Positions 1 to 8,738 of a stretch of 64,000 nt of DNA are shown here, one piece after another. Position numbers and translations under genes: made by a program. Location of the stretch: positions 62,001 through 126,000 of the forward strand of contig DATBLE010000042.1 in assembly GCA_036555585.1 (NCBI GenBank). Reading direction: 5' to 3'. The notes beneath the pieces are model-generated. The model had not been told where the DNA came from, did no database searches, and worked only from the letters and a program-made list of their open reading frames with translations. Within the stretch, counting starts at the first letter, position 1; each line of letters opens with the position of its first letter. Source of the DNA: DATBLE01 sp036555585. Its GTDB lineage: Bacteria; Actinomycetota; Thermoleophilia; Gaiellales; Gaiellaceae.

Positions 1-795
1 GAGGACGAGCTCGCGCTGCTCGACCACGCCGCCGGCATCGTCGACGCCGTCTACGACGAGATCTACCGCACGCTCCGGCCCGGGATCACCGAGAACCAGG
101 TGGTCGCGCAGGCGATGAAGACGCTGTTCGACCTCGGCTCCGAGCACGTCGAGGCGATCAACGCGATCTCCGGCGACCGCTGCAACCCCCATCCGCACAC
201 GTTCGCCGACCGGCTGCTCCGGCCGGGGGACCAGGCGTTCTTCGACATCATCCACGCCTTCAACGGCTACCGGACGTGCTACTACCGCACGTTCAACGTG
301 GGCTACGCCACTCCCTCCCAGCTCGACGCCTACCGGCGCTGCCGCGAGTGGCTGGACGCGGCGATCGACCTCGTCCGGCCCGGCGTGACCACCGACAAGA
401 TCGCGGCGGCCTGGCCGGAGGCTACCGAGATCGGCCTGCCCGACGAGCGGGCGGCCTTCGGACTCCAGTTCGGGCACGGGATCGGGGTCGGCCTCTACGA
501 GTTTCCGATGATCTCGCGGCTGCACTCGCTCGACGCGCCCGTCGAGCTGGAGGTCGGGATGGTGTTCGCGCTCGAGACGTACTGCCCGGCCACAGACGGA
601 CGGTCGGCTGCGCGGATCGAGGAAGAGGTCGTCGTCACGCCGACCGGCCCGCAAGTGTTGACGCGCTTCCCCGCCGAGGAGCTGCTCGTCACCGGCCGGA
701 CGTACGTCCGCGGGATCGACCTGCTGAACGGCCGGGTCGCTCCCGAGAGCCCCGAGACGCCCGAGCCGACGCTCGTCGGCGCCCAGCCGGATTGA
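1..795 (+). CDS. M24 (Xaa-Pro peptidase/creatinase fold) protein, 5' partial
   Basis: The reading frame is open from base 1, so the N-terminus lies outside the window; 264 codons are present. The pita-bread fold is recognisable from FFDIIHAFNGY, the HGIGVGLYE histidine motif, the LETYCP glutamate and RIEEEVVVT near the end, matching four of the five metal ligands of M24 enzymes. The second aspartate, normally in GYxSDxTRTF, is replaced: this protein reads GYRTCYYRTF, with Cys encoded at 277-279. It could be a peptidase with altered metal site or a non-peptidase member such as a creatinase-like hydrolase. It ends 12 bp before the E1 alpha gene, so is probably co-transcribed with it. Confidence 0.85.
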   Translation, partial: EDELALLDHAAGIVDAVYDEIYRTLRPGITENQVVAQAMKTLFDLGSEHVEAINAISGDRCNPHPHTFADRLLRPGDQAFFDIIHAFNGYRTCYYRTFNVGYATPSQLDAYRRCREWLDAAIDLVRPGVTTDKIAAAWPEATEIGLPDERAAFGLQFGHGIGVGLYEFPMISRLHSLDAPVELEVGMVFALETYCPATDGRSAARIEEEVVVTPTGPQVLTRFPAEELLVTGRTYVRGIDLLNGRVAPESPETPEPTLVGAQPD

Positions 796-807
796 TTCCC
801 AGCTGAC

Positions 808-1782
808 GTGGCCACCCAACGGGCAGCCGCCGGAGCGTCGGAGAGCCTGGGCTCCGGCCTCGACCTCTACCGCCGGATGGTGCTGATCCGGCGCTTCGAG
901 GAGCTCGTCCAGTCCCTCTTCCTGCGCGGCGAGGTGTACGGCACGACCCACCTGTGCTCGGGCCAGGAGGCGGTCTCGGTCGGGTTCGCCTCGGCGCTCC
1001 GGGACGACGACCGCGTGGCGTGCACGTACCGCGGCCACGGGCACCTCCTGGCGCGGGGGCTGGCGCCGGAGGCGCTGCTCGGCGAGCTGCTCGGCCGCTC
1101 GACCGGCGTGAACGGCGGGCGGGCCGGGTCGATGAACATGGTCGACCTCGACCACGGCGTGATCGGCTGCTTCGGAATCGTCGGGGGCAGCATCGCCGCC
1201 GCCACCGGCGCCGCGCTCGCGCTGAAGGGCACCGGCCGGATCGCCACCGCCTTCTTCGGCGACGGGGCGACCAACCAGGCCTACTTCTTCGAGTGCCTGA
1301 ACTTCGCCAAGGTGCTGCGGCTGCCCGTGCTGTTCGCCTGCGAGAACAATGGCTACGGGGAGTACACGGCGATGGACGCGGTCACGGCGGGCAAGATCGT
1401 CGCCCGCGCGCAGGCGATGGAGATCCCCTCGATCGTCGTCGACGGGATGGACGTCTGGGCCGTGCAGGAGGCCGCCGAGAAGGCCGCCACCCGGGTTCGC
1501 GACGAGGGCGGCCCGGTGTTCGTCGAGGCTCGCACCTACCGGTTCGTCGGTCACTCGCGCAGCGATCCGGGGAAGTACCGGCCTCCGGGCGAGCTGGAGG
1601 AGTGGCGGGCACGCGACCCGCTGCTCGTCGCCGAGCAGCGGCTCGTCGTGCAGCACGGGGCGACGGCCGACCAGCTCCAGGAGGTCGCCGACGACGTCGA
1701 GCGCGAGCTCACCGATGTCCAGGCCGCCGCGCTCGCGGCGCCCTTCCCCGACGAGGCCGTCTTCAGCGAGTTCAAGGAATGA
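808..1782 (+). CDS. 2-oxoacid dehydrogenase E1 component, alpha subunit
   Basis: A 324-residue thiamine-diphosphate subunit of the pyruvate/acetoin/branched-chain dehydrogenase family, which decarboxylates the 2-oxoacid and passes the acyl group to E2. The TPP motif runs from GDG (residues 151-153) to NN (180-181), and RGHGH and GRAGSMN active-site segments are present. The start is GTG. E1 beta is encoded separately at 3759-4724 with E2 in between. The substrate cannot be fixed from sequence: pyruvate, acetoin and branched-chain acids all fit the family. No E3 gene is present in the window, so dihydrolipoamide dehydrogenase must come from elsewhere. Confidence 0.93.
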   Translation: MATQRAAAGASESLGSGLDLYRRMVLIRRFEELVQSLFLRGEVYGTTHLCSGQEAVSVGFASALRDDDRVACTYRGHGHLLARGLAPEALLGELLGRSTGVNGGRAGSMNMVDLDHGVIGCFGIVGGSIAAATGAALALKGTGRIATAFFGDGATNQAYFFECLNFAKVLRLPVLFACENNGYGEYTAMDAVTAGKIVARAQAMEIPSIVVDGMDVWAVQEAAEKAATRVRDEGGPVFVEARTYRFVGHSRSDPGKYRPPGELEEWRARDPLLVAEQRLVVQHGATADQLQEVADDVERELTDVQAAALAAPFPDEAVFSEFKE

Positions 1783-2450
1783 GCGAGCAACAGACCGCCG
1801 CCGCGCAAGGGGCTCCGGCTCCCCCGGGCGACGACAGCGTCGGGGCCCGCCTGCGCGCGGAGCGCGAACGGCGGGGGCTGACCCTGCGCGAGCTCGCCCG
1901 GCGGCTGGACGTCTCGCCGAGCCTCGTCTCCCAGATCGAGACCGGCAAGACCCAGCCCTCGGTTCGGACCCTCTACGCGATCGTGAGCGAGCTCGGCGTC
2001 TCCCTGGACGAGCTGTTCGCCCCCGTCGACGGGCACGTGCCCCCGCCCGCGTCGAGCAGGCCCGTCGCCGGCGTCGACGTGCGCGAGCCGCTCGGGTCGG
2101 GCCGGGTGCAGCGCGCCGCCGACCGGGACGTGATCGACCTCGGCTCGGGCGTCCGCTGGGAACGGCTGACGACCTGGAACGACCGCGACGTCGAGTTCCT
2201 GTACGCGATCTACGAGGCAGGCGGCTCCTCCAGCCCCGACGGCAGCCTCATGCGCCACAACGGGCGCGAGTTCGGGATCGTGCTCAGCGGGGAGCTCGGC
2301 GTGAAGGTCGGGTTCGAAGACACCACTCTGGGGCCCGGCGACTCGATCGCGTTCGACTCCACCATCCCGCACCGGCTGCACAACGACGGCGACGAGCTCG
2401 CCACCGCGATCTGGATCGTGCTCGGCCGGCACCACGTCGACGAGCGGTAG
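1779..2450 (+). CDS. XRE-type HTH regulator with C-terminal cupin domain
   Basis: A 223-residue protein: a helix-turn-helix at about 25-70 (LRELARRLDVSPSLVSQIE) and a cupin barrel at about 130-215 (HNGREFGIVLSGELGVKVG, IPHRLHNDGD). This architecture typifies small-molecule-responsive repressors or activators that bind a ligand in the cupin. The ATG overlaps the E1 alpha stop as ATGA, so translation is coupled. Lying between E1 alpha and E2, it most likely controls this dehydrogenase operon; that role is inferred from position only. Confidence 0.92.
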   Translation: MSEQQTAAAQGAPAPPGDDSVGARLRAERERRGLTLRELARRLDVSPSLVSQIETGKTQPSVRTLYAIVSELGVSLDELFAPVDGHVPPPASSRPVAGVDVREPLGSGRVQRAADRDVIDLGSGVRWERLTTWNDRDVEFLYAIYEAGGSSSPDGSLMRHNGREFGIVLSGELGVKVGFEDTTLGPGDSIAFDSTIPHRLHNDGDELATAIWIVLGRHHVDER

Positions 2451-2507
2451 CGGAGGCGCGAGCGTGGACGGGCCGGTCGTTCAGTATTCCTCGACAGCGG
2501 CGACGGC

Positions 2508-3743
2508 GTGACCGAGACGACCCTGGTCGACATCCCGATGCCGCGCCTCTCCGACCAGGGCGAGGAGGCGACGGTGATCAAGTGGCTCAAGCAGCCGGGC
2601 GATCCGTTGGCCAGGGGCGAGCCGCTCGTCGAGATCGAGACCGACAAGGCGACGGTCGTGTACGAGGCCGAGCTCGACGGCGTGCTCGAGGAGATCGTCG
2701 TCGACGAAGGCACGACCGCGGCGCTCGGCGCCACCATCGCCCGTGCCCGCGGGGCGGGCGCGAGGAGCACGCCGGTGACGGCGCCTGCGGCTCCGGCCGG
2801 CGAGGCGGCCCCGCCGGCGGAGCCCGAGCCCGAGCCCGCGCCTGCGGCCGTTCCCGCCGCCGCCTCGAACGGCGGCAAGCCGGACCGGCACCGTGCCACC
2901 CCGGTCGCGCGGCGCCTCGCCGAGGAGCTGGGCGTGTCGCTCGCTGGGCTCACCGGCACCGGGCCCGGCGGCCGGATCGTCCGCGCCGACGTCCGCGACG
3001 CGTCGTCGGCGGCGCCGGCGCCGCCGGCGCGGCGGCCGCCCGAGCCCACGCCCGCCGCAGCCGACGAGGTCGAGCTCACGCCCACGCAGCGGAGGATCGC
3101 GCAGCGCATGACCGAGTCGCGCGCGCAGATCCCGGAGTTCACGCTCGAGGCCGAGGTCGACATGGAGCCGGCGGCCGGGCTGCGCGAGGAGCTGCGAGCG
3201 CTGGGCCGCGAGCCGCTGCCGTCGTTCAACGACCTGGTGGTGAAAGCGGTCGCGCTGTCGCTGGGCAAGCATCCCGCCCTGAACAGCTCGTGGGCCGACG
3301 GGCGGATCCGCCGCCACGCACGGATCAACGTCGGCATCGCCGTCGCCACCGACGACGCCCTGTTCGTGCCGACCGTGCCCGACGCCGACGCGCTGCCCGT
3401 GTTCGAGCTCGCCGCGCTGTCGAGCACCCTGATCGAGAAGGTCATGGCCGGAGCGATCACGCCGGCGGAGCTGCGCGACGGCACCTTCACCGTCTCCAAC
3501 CTGGGGATGTTCGGGGTGCGCCGCTTCCACGCGGTCATCTACCCGCCGCAGGCCGCCATCCTCGCGGTCGGCGAGGTCGCCCGCCGGCCGGTCGTCGCCG
3601 GCGACGGCTCGATCGTCGCCCGCCACCGGATGGACGTGGCGCTCTCGTGCGACCACCGGGTCGTCTACGGGGCCGAGGCGGCCCGCTTCCTGCAAACCCT
3701 CACGACCTTGCTCGAGCGCCCGGTGGCGCTCGTCGCCGCCTAG
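2508..3743 (+). CDS. Dihydrolipoamide acyltransferase (E2)
   Basis: A 411-residue E2 core protein with three parts: an N-terminal lipoyl domain with the lipoylated lysine in EIETDKATV (Lys47), a Pro/Ala linker, a peripheral subunit-binding domain near 125-165 (ATPVARRLAEELGV), and the acyltransferase domain with the catalytic His383 in SCDHRVVYGA. The family signature is DHRxxDG; here the aspartate position is Tyr387. The start is GTG at 2508, 57 bp after the regulator. Gene order E1 alpha-regulator-E2-E1 beta differs from the usual E1-E1-E2 order. Confidence 0.92.
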   Translation: MTETTLVDIPMPRLSDQGEEATVIKWLKQPGDPLARGEPLVEIETDKATVVYEAELDGVLEEIVVDEGTTAALGATIARARGAGARSTPVTAPAAPAGEAAPPAEPEPEPAPAAVPAAASNGGKPDRHRATPVARRLAEELGVSLAGLTGTGPGGRIVRADVRDASSAAPAPPARRPPEPTPAAADEVELTPTQRRIAQRMTESRAQIPEFTLEAEVDMEPAAGLREELRALGREPLPSFNDLVVKAVALSLGKHPALNSSWADGRIRRHARINVGIAVATDDALFVPTVPDADALPVFELAALSSTLIEKVMAGAITPAELRDGTFTVSNLGMFGVRRFHAVIYPPQAAILAVGEVARRPVVAGDGSIVARHRMDVALSCDHRVVYGAEAARFLQTLTTLLERPVALVAA

Positions 3744-3758
3744 CCGGGGGAGGACGCC

Positions 3759-4724
3759 GTGGAGATCGAGTTCAGAGCAGCCATCCGGGACGCGCTCGAC
3801 GAGGAGCTCGCCCGCGACGAGTCGGTCATCTTCTTCGGCGAGGACGTCGCCGTCGCCGGCGGGGTCTTCGCGGCGACGCCGGGCCTCCACGAGAAGTACG
3901 GCCCCGAGCGCGTGTTCGACACGCCGATCTCGGAGCTGGCGATGACCGGCGCCGCCTTCGGCGCGGCCGTGAACGGCAAGCGGCCCGTGCTCGAGATCAT
4001 GTTCGGCGACTTCCTCGCGCTCTCGATGGACAGCCTGATCAACCAGGCGACGAAGTACTGGTTCCTGACGGGCGAGCGGCAGAGCTGCCCGCTCGTGATC
4101 CGCTCGGTGGTCGGCGGCGGTGCGAGGTTCGGCGCGATCCACTCGCAGATGCCGGTCTCGTGGCTGACCGGTATCCCCGGCCTGAAGATCGTCGCACCCG
4201 CGACGCCGGCCGACGCGAAGGGCCTGCTGAAGGGCGCGATCCGCGACGACAACCCGGTGATCTTCTTCGAGCACAAGCGGCTGTACACGCTCAGCGGCCC
4301 GGTCGACGGGGGCGAGCCGGAGCCCCTCGGGCAGGCCAGGGTCGTCCGGGAGGGCGCCGACGTGACGCTGGTCAGCGCCATGAAGGGCGTCCACGACTGC
4401 CTCGAGGCCGCCGACCGGCTCGCGGAGCAGGGGCTCTCGGCGGAGGTGATCGACCTGCGGACGCTGCGGCCGATCGACCTCGAGACGATCCTCGAGTCGG
4501 TGCGGAAGACGAACCGGATCGCCGTCGTCGAGGAAGGGCCGCTGACCGGCGGCTGGGCGGGCGAGGTGCTCGCCCTCGTCACCGAGGAGGGGCTGGGCGA
4601 CCTGGACGACGCCTGGCGGATCGCCACGCCGAACTCGCCGATCCCGTACAGCCCGCCGCTCGAGGACGCCTTCCTGCCCGGGCCCGACCGGATCGCGAGC
4701 GAGATCCTCGGCCGGATCCGCTAG
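3759..4724 (+). CDS. 2-oxoacid dehydrogenase E1 component, beta subunit
   Basis: A 321-residue beta subunit that pairs with the 808-1782 product to form the E1 heterotetramer. Family features are FFGEDVAVAGGVF near the N-terminus, the FDTPISE segment, a central pyrimidine-binding fold and the C-terminal transketolase domain (SAMKGVHDCLEAADRLAEQGLSAEV region). The GTG start has a good ribosome-binding site (GGGGGAGG). Its TAG stop is interlocked with the stop of the convergent ABC permease in a single CTAG (4721-4724). Confidence 0.93.
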   Translation: MEIEFRAAIRDALDEELARDESVIFFGEDVAVAGGVFAATPGLHEKYGPERVFDTPISELAMTGAAFGAAVNGKRPVLEIMFGDFLALSMDSLINQATKYWFLTGERQSCPLVIRSVVGGGARFGAIHSQMPVSWLTGIPGLKIVAPATPADAKGLLKGAIRDDNPVIFFEHKRLYTLSGPVDGGEPEPLGQARVVREGADVTLVSAMKGVHDCLEAADRLAEQGLSAEVIDLRTLRPIDLETILESVRKTNRIAVVEEGPLTGGWAGEVLALVTEEGLGDLDDAWRIATPNSPIPYSPPLEDAFLPGPDRIASEILGRIR

Positions 4725-5770
4725 GCGACCTCGGCTTCTCCGGCTTCTCCCGCGCTTCCCCGGAGCCGGCCGACGCCTCCCCAGCTCGAGCGGAGGCGGG
4801 CGACCAGCTCGGGCCCCTGGTAGAGCACGAGCGCGACCAGGATCAGGACGCCGATCGTGATCTCGGCGTACTCCGTCGGCTGGTGGAACAAGGGCAGCAC
4901 GTTGTCGATCAGCGAGAGGAAGAGCGCCGCGAGCAGCGTTCCGAAGAACGATCCCCTGCCGCCGGCGAGGCTGGCGCCGCCGAGGACGCCGGCGGCGATG
5001 CTCTCCAGCGCCTGGTTGCCGATGATCGGCGAGCCGATCTGAACCTCGGCGGAGAGGTAGAAGCCTGCGATCGACGCGAGCACGGAGCACGCGACGAAGG
5101 CGAGGATGACCACGCGGTCGGTTCTGATCCCGAGCCGGCGCGACGAGGTCTCGTCGAGACCGACGGCCCGGAGCGCCATCCCCGAGCGGCTGCGGTAGAG
5201 CCACAGGTCTCCGCCGAGCGCCAGGATCACCACGCCGATGAAGGCGGCCGGCACGAAGCTCCAGCTCGTGGTCAGGGTCTCGATGGCGTCGCTCGAGATC
5301 GACCCCTCCGGATGGTCGCGGAGCCAGAGCGCCGCCCCCTGGAGGATGCTGAGCGTCCCGATCGTGGCGATGATCGAAGGGAGGCGGAACACGCGGATGA
5401 GGATCGCGTTGAAGATGCCCACGGCGAGCCCCACGCCGACCAGCAGGAGCGCGCCCGGGATCAGCCCCCACGTCGACGTGGTCGGGGTCATGGTGTACGA
5501 GGCGACGACGACGCACAGGGTCATCAGGGCGGCGACGGACACGTCGAAGCCGCCGACGAGCAGCGCGCAGGTCTGGCCCAGCGAGACGAGCGCGAGCGGC
5601 ATCGTCGCGAGCAGCAGGTTGTTCAGGTTGTAGCTGGAGAGGAACGCGTCCTGGCGCAGCGCCGTGTACGCGCCCACCGCGACGATCAGCGCCGTCATCA
5701 GGACGAGCGGCACCACGCCGCGGAACCTGATCCCGGCGATCGCGGCCGCCACGCGTGCCCCGAACGTCAT
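4721..5770 (-). CDS. Sugar ABC transporter permease (RbsC/BPD_transp_2 family)
   Basis: A 349-residue inner-membrane permease with about nine to ten hydrophobic helices. It carries the family motif in VGGFDVSVAALM and the loop VGLDETSSRRLGIRTDRV that contacts the ATPase. The ATG overlaps the ATPase stop as ATGA. It is one of two permeases in the cluster and likely forms a heterodimer with the 8739-9833 product. The C-terminal tail is Gly/Glu-rich. Substrate class is ribose-like sugars or related small solutes; specificity is not determinable. Confidence 0.92.
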   Translation of the reverse strand: MTFGARVAAAIAGIRFRGVVPLVLMTALIVAVGAYTALRQDAFLSSYNLNNLLLATMPLALVSLGQTCALLVGGFDVSVAALMTLCVVVASYTMTPTTSTWGLIPGALLLVGVGLAVGIFNAILIRVFRLPSIIATIGTLSILQGAALWLRDHPEGSISSDAIETLTTSWSFVPAAFIGVVILALGGDLWLYRSRSGMALRAVGLDETSSRRLGIRTDRVVILAFVACSVLASIAGFYLSAEVQIGSPIIGNQALESIAAGVLGGASLAGGRGSFFGTLLAALFLSLIDNVLPLFHQPTEYAEITIGVLILVALVLYQGPELVARLRSSWGGVGRLRGSAGEAGEAEVA

Positions 5771-7290
5771 GCGGGCCCTCCGTCGCCGTCCGGCTGCCCG
5801 GCGCTTCCGGCCCGTGAGCCCACGATCGCCTCGACGATGCGGCGCTCGCCGAGGTCGTCTCCTCGGATCTCGTCGACGATCTTCCCGCGCGACATCACGA
5901 CCACGCGGTCGCAGAGCCCGGCCAGCTCGAGCGGGTCGCTCGACTTGACGACGATCGCTGTGCCGTCGGCGGCCTTTCCCCGCAGGGCGTCGTAGATGTC
6001 GAAGCGGGCGGCGACGTCGACTCCCTGGGTCGGCTCCTCGGCGAGGATGACGCTGACGTTTCCGCGCAGGAACGGGCGCGTCAGCGAGACCTTCTGCTGG
6101 TTGCCGCCCGAGAGCGACTGGACGGGTTGCTCGATCGACGCCATCCGGATGCTCAGCCGGCGGACGAGCCCGGCGACCGTGTCGCGCTCCCGCCGGCGGT
6201 TCAGGAAGCCCAGGCGCCCCAGCCGGCGCAGCACCTGGATGGTGGTGTTCGCGCGCACGCTCAGGACCGGGAACAGCGCCTCGCTCGTCCGGTCGCCGCT
6301 GAGCAGCACGACCCCGGCCCGCAACGCGCCGAGGGGAGAGCCGCTGTCGAGCTCGCGGCCGTTGCAGGTCGCGCTGCCGGTGGCCCGTTCGATGCCGGCC
6401 AGCGCTCGCAGGAAGGGAAGCTGACCGTTCCCCTCGGCGCCGGCGATGCCCACGATCTCGCCTTTCGCGACGTCGAGGTCGATCGGCCCGAAGCCCTCGC
6501 CCTGCAGGCGCGAGACGGCGAGCAGCACCTCGGCGCTGGGGGGAGTGCTGCGCTCCGGAAACGCGAGCTGCAGCGGCCGGCCGATCATCAGGGCGACGAG
6601 GCTCTCCTCCGACATTCCGGCGGCCTCGAACGTGCCCTGCGAGACGCCGTCGCGCAGGACGGTGATCCGGTCGGCGATGCCGAGCACCTCCGGCAGCCGG
6701 TGGCTGACGTAGACGACGCCGACTCCGGCCCGGCTCTGCTCGGACACGAGCGCGTGCAGCCGTTCGACCTCCTCGGGCCCGAGGGCCGTCGTCGGCTCGT
6801 CCAGGAGCAGGACCTTCGGGCGGGCGAGCAGCGCCTTGACCACCTCGAGGAGCTGCCGCTCGGCCAGCGACAGCGACGCGACGGGCGCGGTGGGCCGGAC
6901 GTCGAGCTCGAACTGCGCGAGCTGCTCGGCCGCCCACTCGTCCATCCGGCCGTACGACGGCTGGAGCTCTGCGGGCACGGCGAGGTAGAGGTTCTCGGCG
7001 ACGGTGAGGTCGCGGACGTGCGAATTCGTCTGGTACGCCATGCCGAGGCCGAGCCTCCGCGCCTGCGTGGGCGAGCCGCGGCGGTGGCGCTGTCCGCCGA
7101 TGTCGACGGTTCCCTCGTCCGCGCGGACGAAGCCGCTGGCGATCCCGAGCAGCGTCGACTTCCCGGACCCGTTCTCCCCGACGAGGGCGTGGACCTCGCC
7201 GGCGTGGCAGTCGACGCTGACCTCGCGCAGCGCCTGCACCGCCCCGAACGCCTTGGACACGCCGCGCACGGAGAGCACTGCAGAGCTCAT
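5767..7290 (-). CDS. Sugar ABC transporter ATP-binding protein, duplicated ATPase domain
   Basis: 507 residues, the usual size for RbsA/MglA-type ATPases with two nucleotide-binding halves. The first half has Walker A GENGSGKST, signature-region SLAERQLLEV and Walker B LLLDEPTTAL. The second half has a degenerate Walker A (GAEGNGQL), signature SGGNQQKV and ILAEEPTQGVD, a pattern common in this family. ATG at 7290 was chosen because it gives the standard N-terminus (LSVRGVSKAFG); longer in-frame readings upstream look non-coding. It energises the two flanking permeases. Confidence 0.92.
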   Translation of the reverse strand: MSSAVLSVRGVSKAFGAVQALREVSVDCHAGEVHALVGENGSGKSTLLGIASGFVRADEGTVDIGGQRHRRGSPTQARRLGLGMAYQTNSHVRDLTVAENLYLAVPAELQPSYGRMDEWAAEQLAQFELDVRPTAPVASLSLAERQLLEVVKALLARPKVLLLDEPTTALGPEEVERLHALVSEQSRAGVGVVYVSHRLPEVLGIADRITVLRDGVSQGTFEAAGMSEESLVALMIGRPLQLAFPERSTPPSAEVLLAVSRLQGEGFGPIDLDVAKGEIVGIAGAEGNGQLPFLRALAGIERATGSATCNGRELDSGSPLGALRAGVVLLSGDRTSEALFPVLSVRANTTIQVLRRLGRLGFLNRRRERDTVAGLVRRLSIRMASIEQPVQSLSGGNQQKVSLTRPFLRGNVSVILAEEPTQGVDVAARFDIYDALRGKAADGTAIVVKSSDPLELAGLCDRVVVMSRGKIVDEIRGDDLGERRIVEAIVGSRAGSAGQPDGDGGPA

Positions 7291-7385
7291 CGAAAGCCCT
7301 GGGCGTTTCCGCCGCCGCGACCGACATGGCGGGCGCGGCCTACAACGGAAGGTGGGGTGCTCATCGGTTTCCTGGGAGGGGGGCC

Positions 7386-7414
7386 CGCGGGGGGAACCGG
7401 CTGTTCCCCCCGCG
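7386..7414 (-). promoter_or_regulatory. Intra-operon GC-rich hairpin
   Basis: A perfect 12-bp inverted repeat around a 5-nt loop lies between the binding-protein gene and the ATPase gene. There is no T-tract, so it is not a classical intrinsic terminator. A stem-loop directly after the binding-protein gene of ABC operons commonly stabilises the upstream mRNA or lets only part of the transcription through, giving excess binding protein. That function here is inferred. Confidence 0.6.
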
Positions 7415-7433
7415 AAGCGAGCAGAGCGAGCGT

Positions 7434-8717
7434 CTAGGAGGGATACATCCGGTGCAGCAGGCTCAGCGGGATCAGTGAGGTTCCCGAGGCATCCTGCGGA
7501 TAGCCCTTGGTGCACGAATCGCGCTTGTCCTGATCCTGCAGCTCGATCGGGAACACGATGGTCGGCGGGATCCGAGCGCCCTTCAGCTTCATCATCGCGG
7601 CCGTGAAGGCGACCCGGATCTGCGAGTTGCCCGAGGTGTAGTAGTACATCTTCAGCCCCGGGTTGGTCTTCTTCAGGTCGTTGTACATGCAGCCCATGCG
7701 GACGTCGTCCGTCCTCAGGGTCAGCACGGGGTTGAACGCCTTGCCGGCCGCCTTGTACGCCGCCACGGCGCCCAGCGCCATTCCGCCGCCGTACTCGTAG
7801 CTCCAGCCCTTGACGTTGGGATGCGCGGCCAGGATGCCGGCGACGACCGACTGGACCTTCGACGGATCCCAGTTCGTCGGCTCGTTCGCGACCACGTGGA
7901 TGTTCGAGCTCAGCGCCGGCTTCTCGCAGGTCTGCCAGCCCAGCGACAGCGGGTTGCCCGGGAAGCCGCCCATGAAGGCGATGTCACCGGAGCCGACCTG
8001 CTTGTTCATCGCCGCCGCGAACGCCTTGCCGAGGTTGCAGGTGTACTCGCCGACGACGGTCAGGTAGTTCTTGCCGGGCCCGGTCACGTAACCCCACGCG
8101 TAGGTGGCCACGGGAATGCCGGCGTCGGTCGCCTCCTTCATCACCGGCAGCATCGCGTCGCCGAAGTCCGGATACGTGACGATCAGGCTGACCTTCTGCG
8201 CGATCGCCGCCTTGAAGTCGGCGATGCCCTGATTCAGGTCGGAGTGGGCGCTCTTGTAGATGATCTTGCCGACCTGCGGGTAGGTGAGCGCCTGGAGGAT
8301 GAACTCCATGTGCGACATCTGGCGATAGACGTTCTCGCCGAACTGCTCGATGTAGGCGACCGTGAGCTTGCCGCCCGTACCGGTGTTGCAGACGTTGTTC
8401 TTCCAGCATCTGAGCGCCAGGTCGAGGTTGACCTTCTTGTCGGCGCGGCCGAGGCCCGCCAGCGCGATCCTGCGCGACTGCGGGTTCTTCGGGAGGAGCG
8501 TCGCCTTGAAGAGCGTCTTGGCGAGGGTGGAGGCCCTGGCCTGGTACACCTCGCCGTAGCCGCCGCCCTTGCCGATCATCACGGGGCCGGCAGCCTTGGC
8601 GTGTGTCTTGCCGGTGCTGCCGGAACCGGTCGAGGCGACGACCAACGCCGCGACCGCCAGGACGAGCGGAAGGACCAGGATCGCGCCCCTCCGTCTCATC
8701 GCTTTCCGAACGTGCAT
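7434..8717 (-). CDS. Sugar ABC transporter substrate-binding protein
   Basis: A 427-residue exported protein of the periplasmic-binding type I (ribose/xylose-like) group. It begins with an Arg/Lys-rich start and a hydrophobic segment (VLPLVLAVAALVVAS) typical of a signal peptide; no clear lipobox cysteine follows, so anchoring is uncertain. The binding fold is visible from DFKAAIAQKVSLIVTYPDFGDAM and DAGIPVATYAWG. The ribosome-binding site AAAGGAGGG is strong, fitting a highly expressed binding protein. The ligand is unknown. Confidence 0.88.
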   Translation of the reverse strand: MHVRKAMRRRGAILVLPLVLAVAALVVASTGSGSTGKTHAKAAGPVMIGKGGGYGEVYQARASTLAKTLFKATLLPKNPQSRRIALAGLGRADKKVNLDLALRCWKNNVCNTGTGGKLTVAYIEQFGENVYRQMSHMEFILQALTYPQVGKIIYKSAHSDLNQGIADFKAAIAQKVSLIVTYPDFGDAMLPVMKEATDAGIPVATYAWGYVTGPGKNYLTVVGEYTCNLGKAFAAAMNKQVGSGDIAFMGGFPGNPLSLGWQTCEKPALSSNIHVVANEPTNWDPSKVQSVVAGILAAHPNVKGWSYEYGGGMALGAVAAYKAAGKAFNPVLTLRTDDVRMGCMYNDLKKTNPGLKMYYYTSGNSQIRVAFTAAMMKLKGARIPPTIVFPIELQDQDKRDSCTKGYPQDASGTSLIPLSLLHRMYPS

Positions 8718-8738
8718 CGTTCCCTCCTTTCGCGAGCC

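Noticed and set aside
2481..5516. Long minus-strand open frame opposite the E2 and E1 beta genes
   Set aside because: Low-complexity composition with no family motifs; the opposite-strand products match known families along their length.
1349..5995. Very long open frame, over 1500 codons, on the plus strand
   Set aside because: It is an Arg/Ala/Gly-rich shadow spanning several real genes on both strands, caused by high GC and scarcity of stops.
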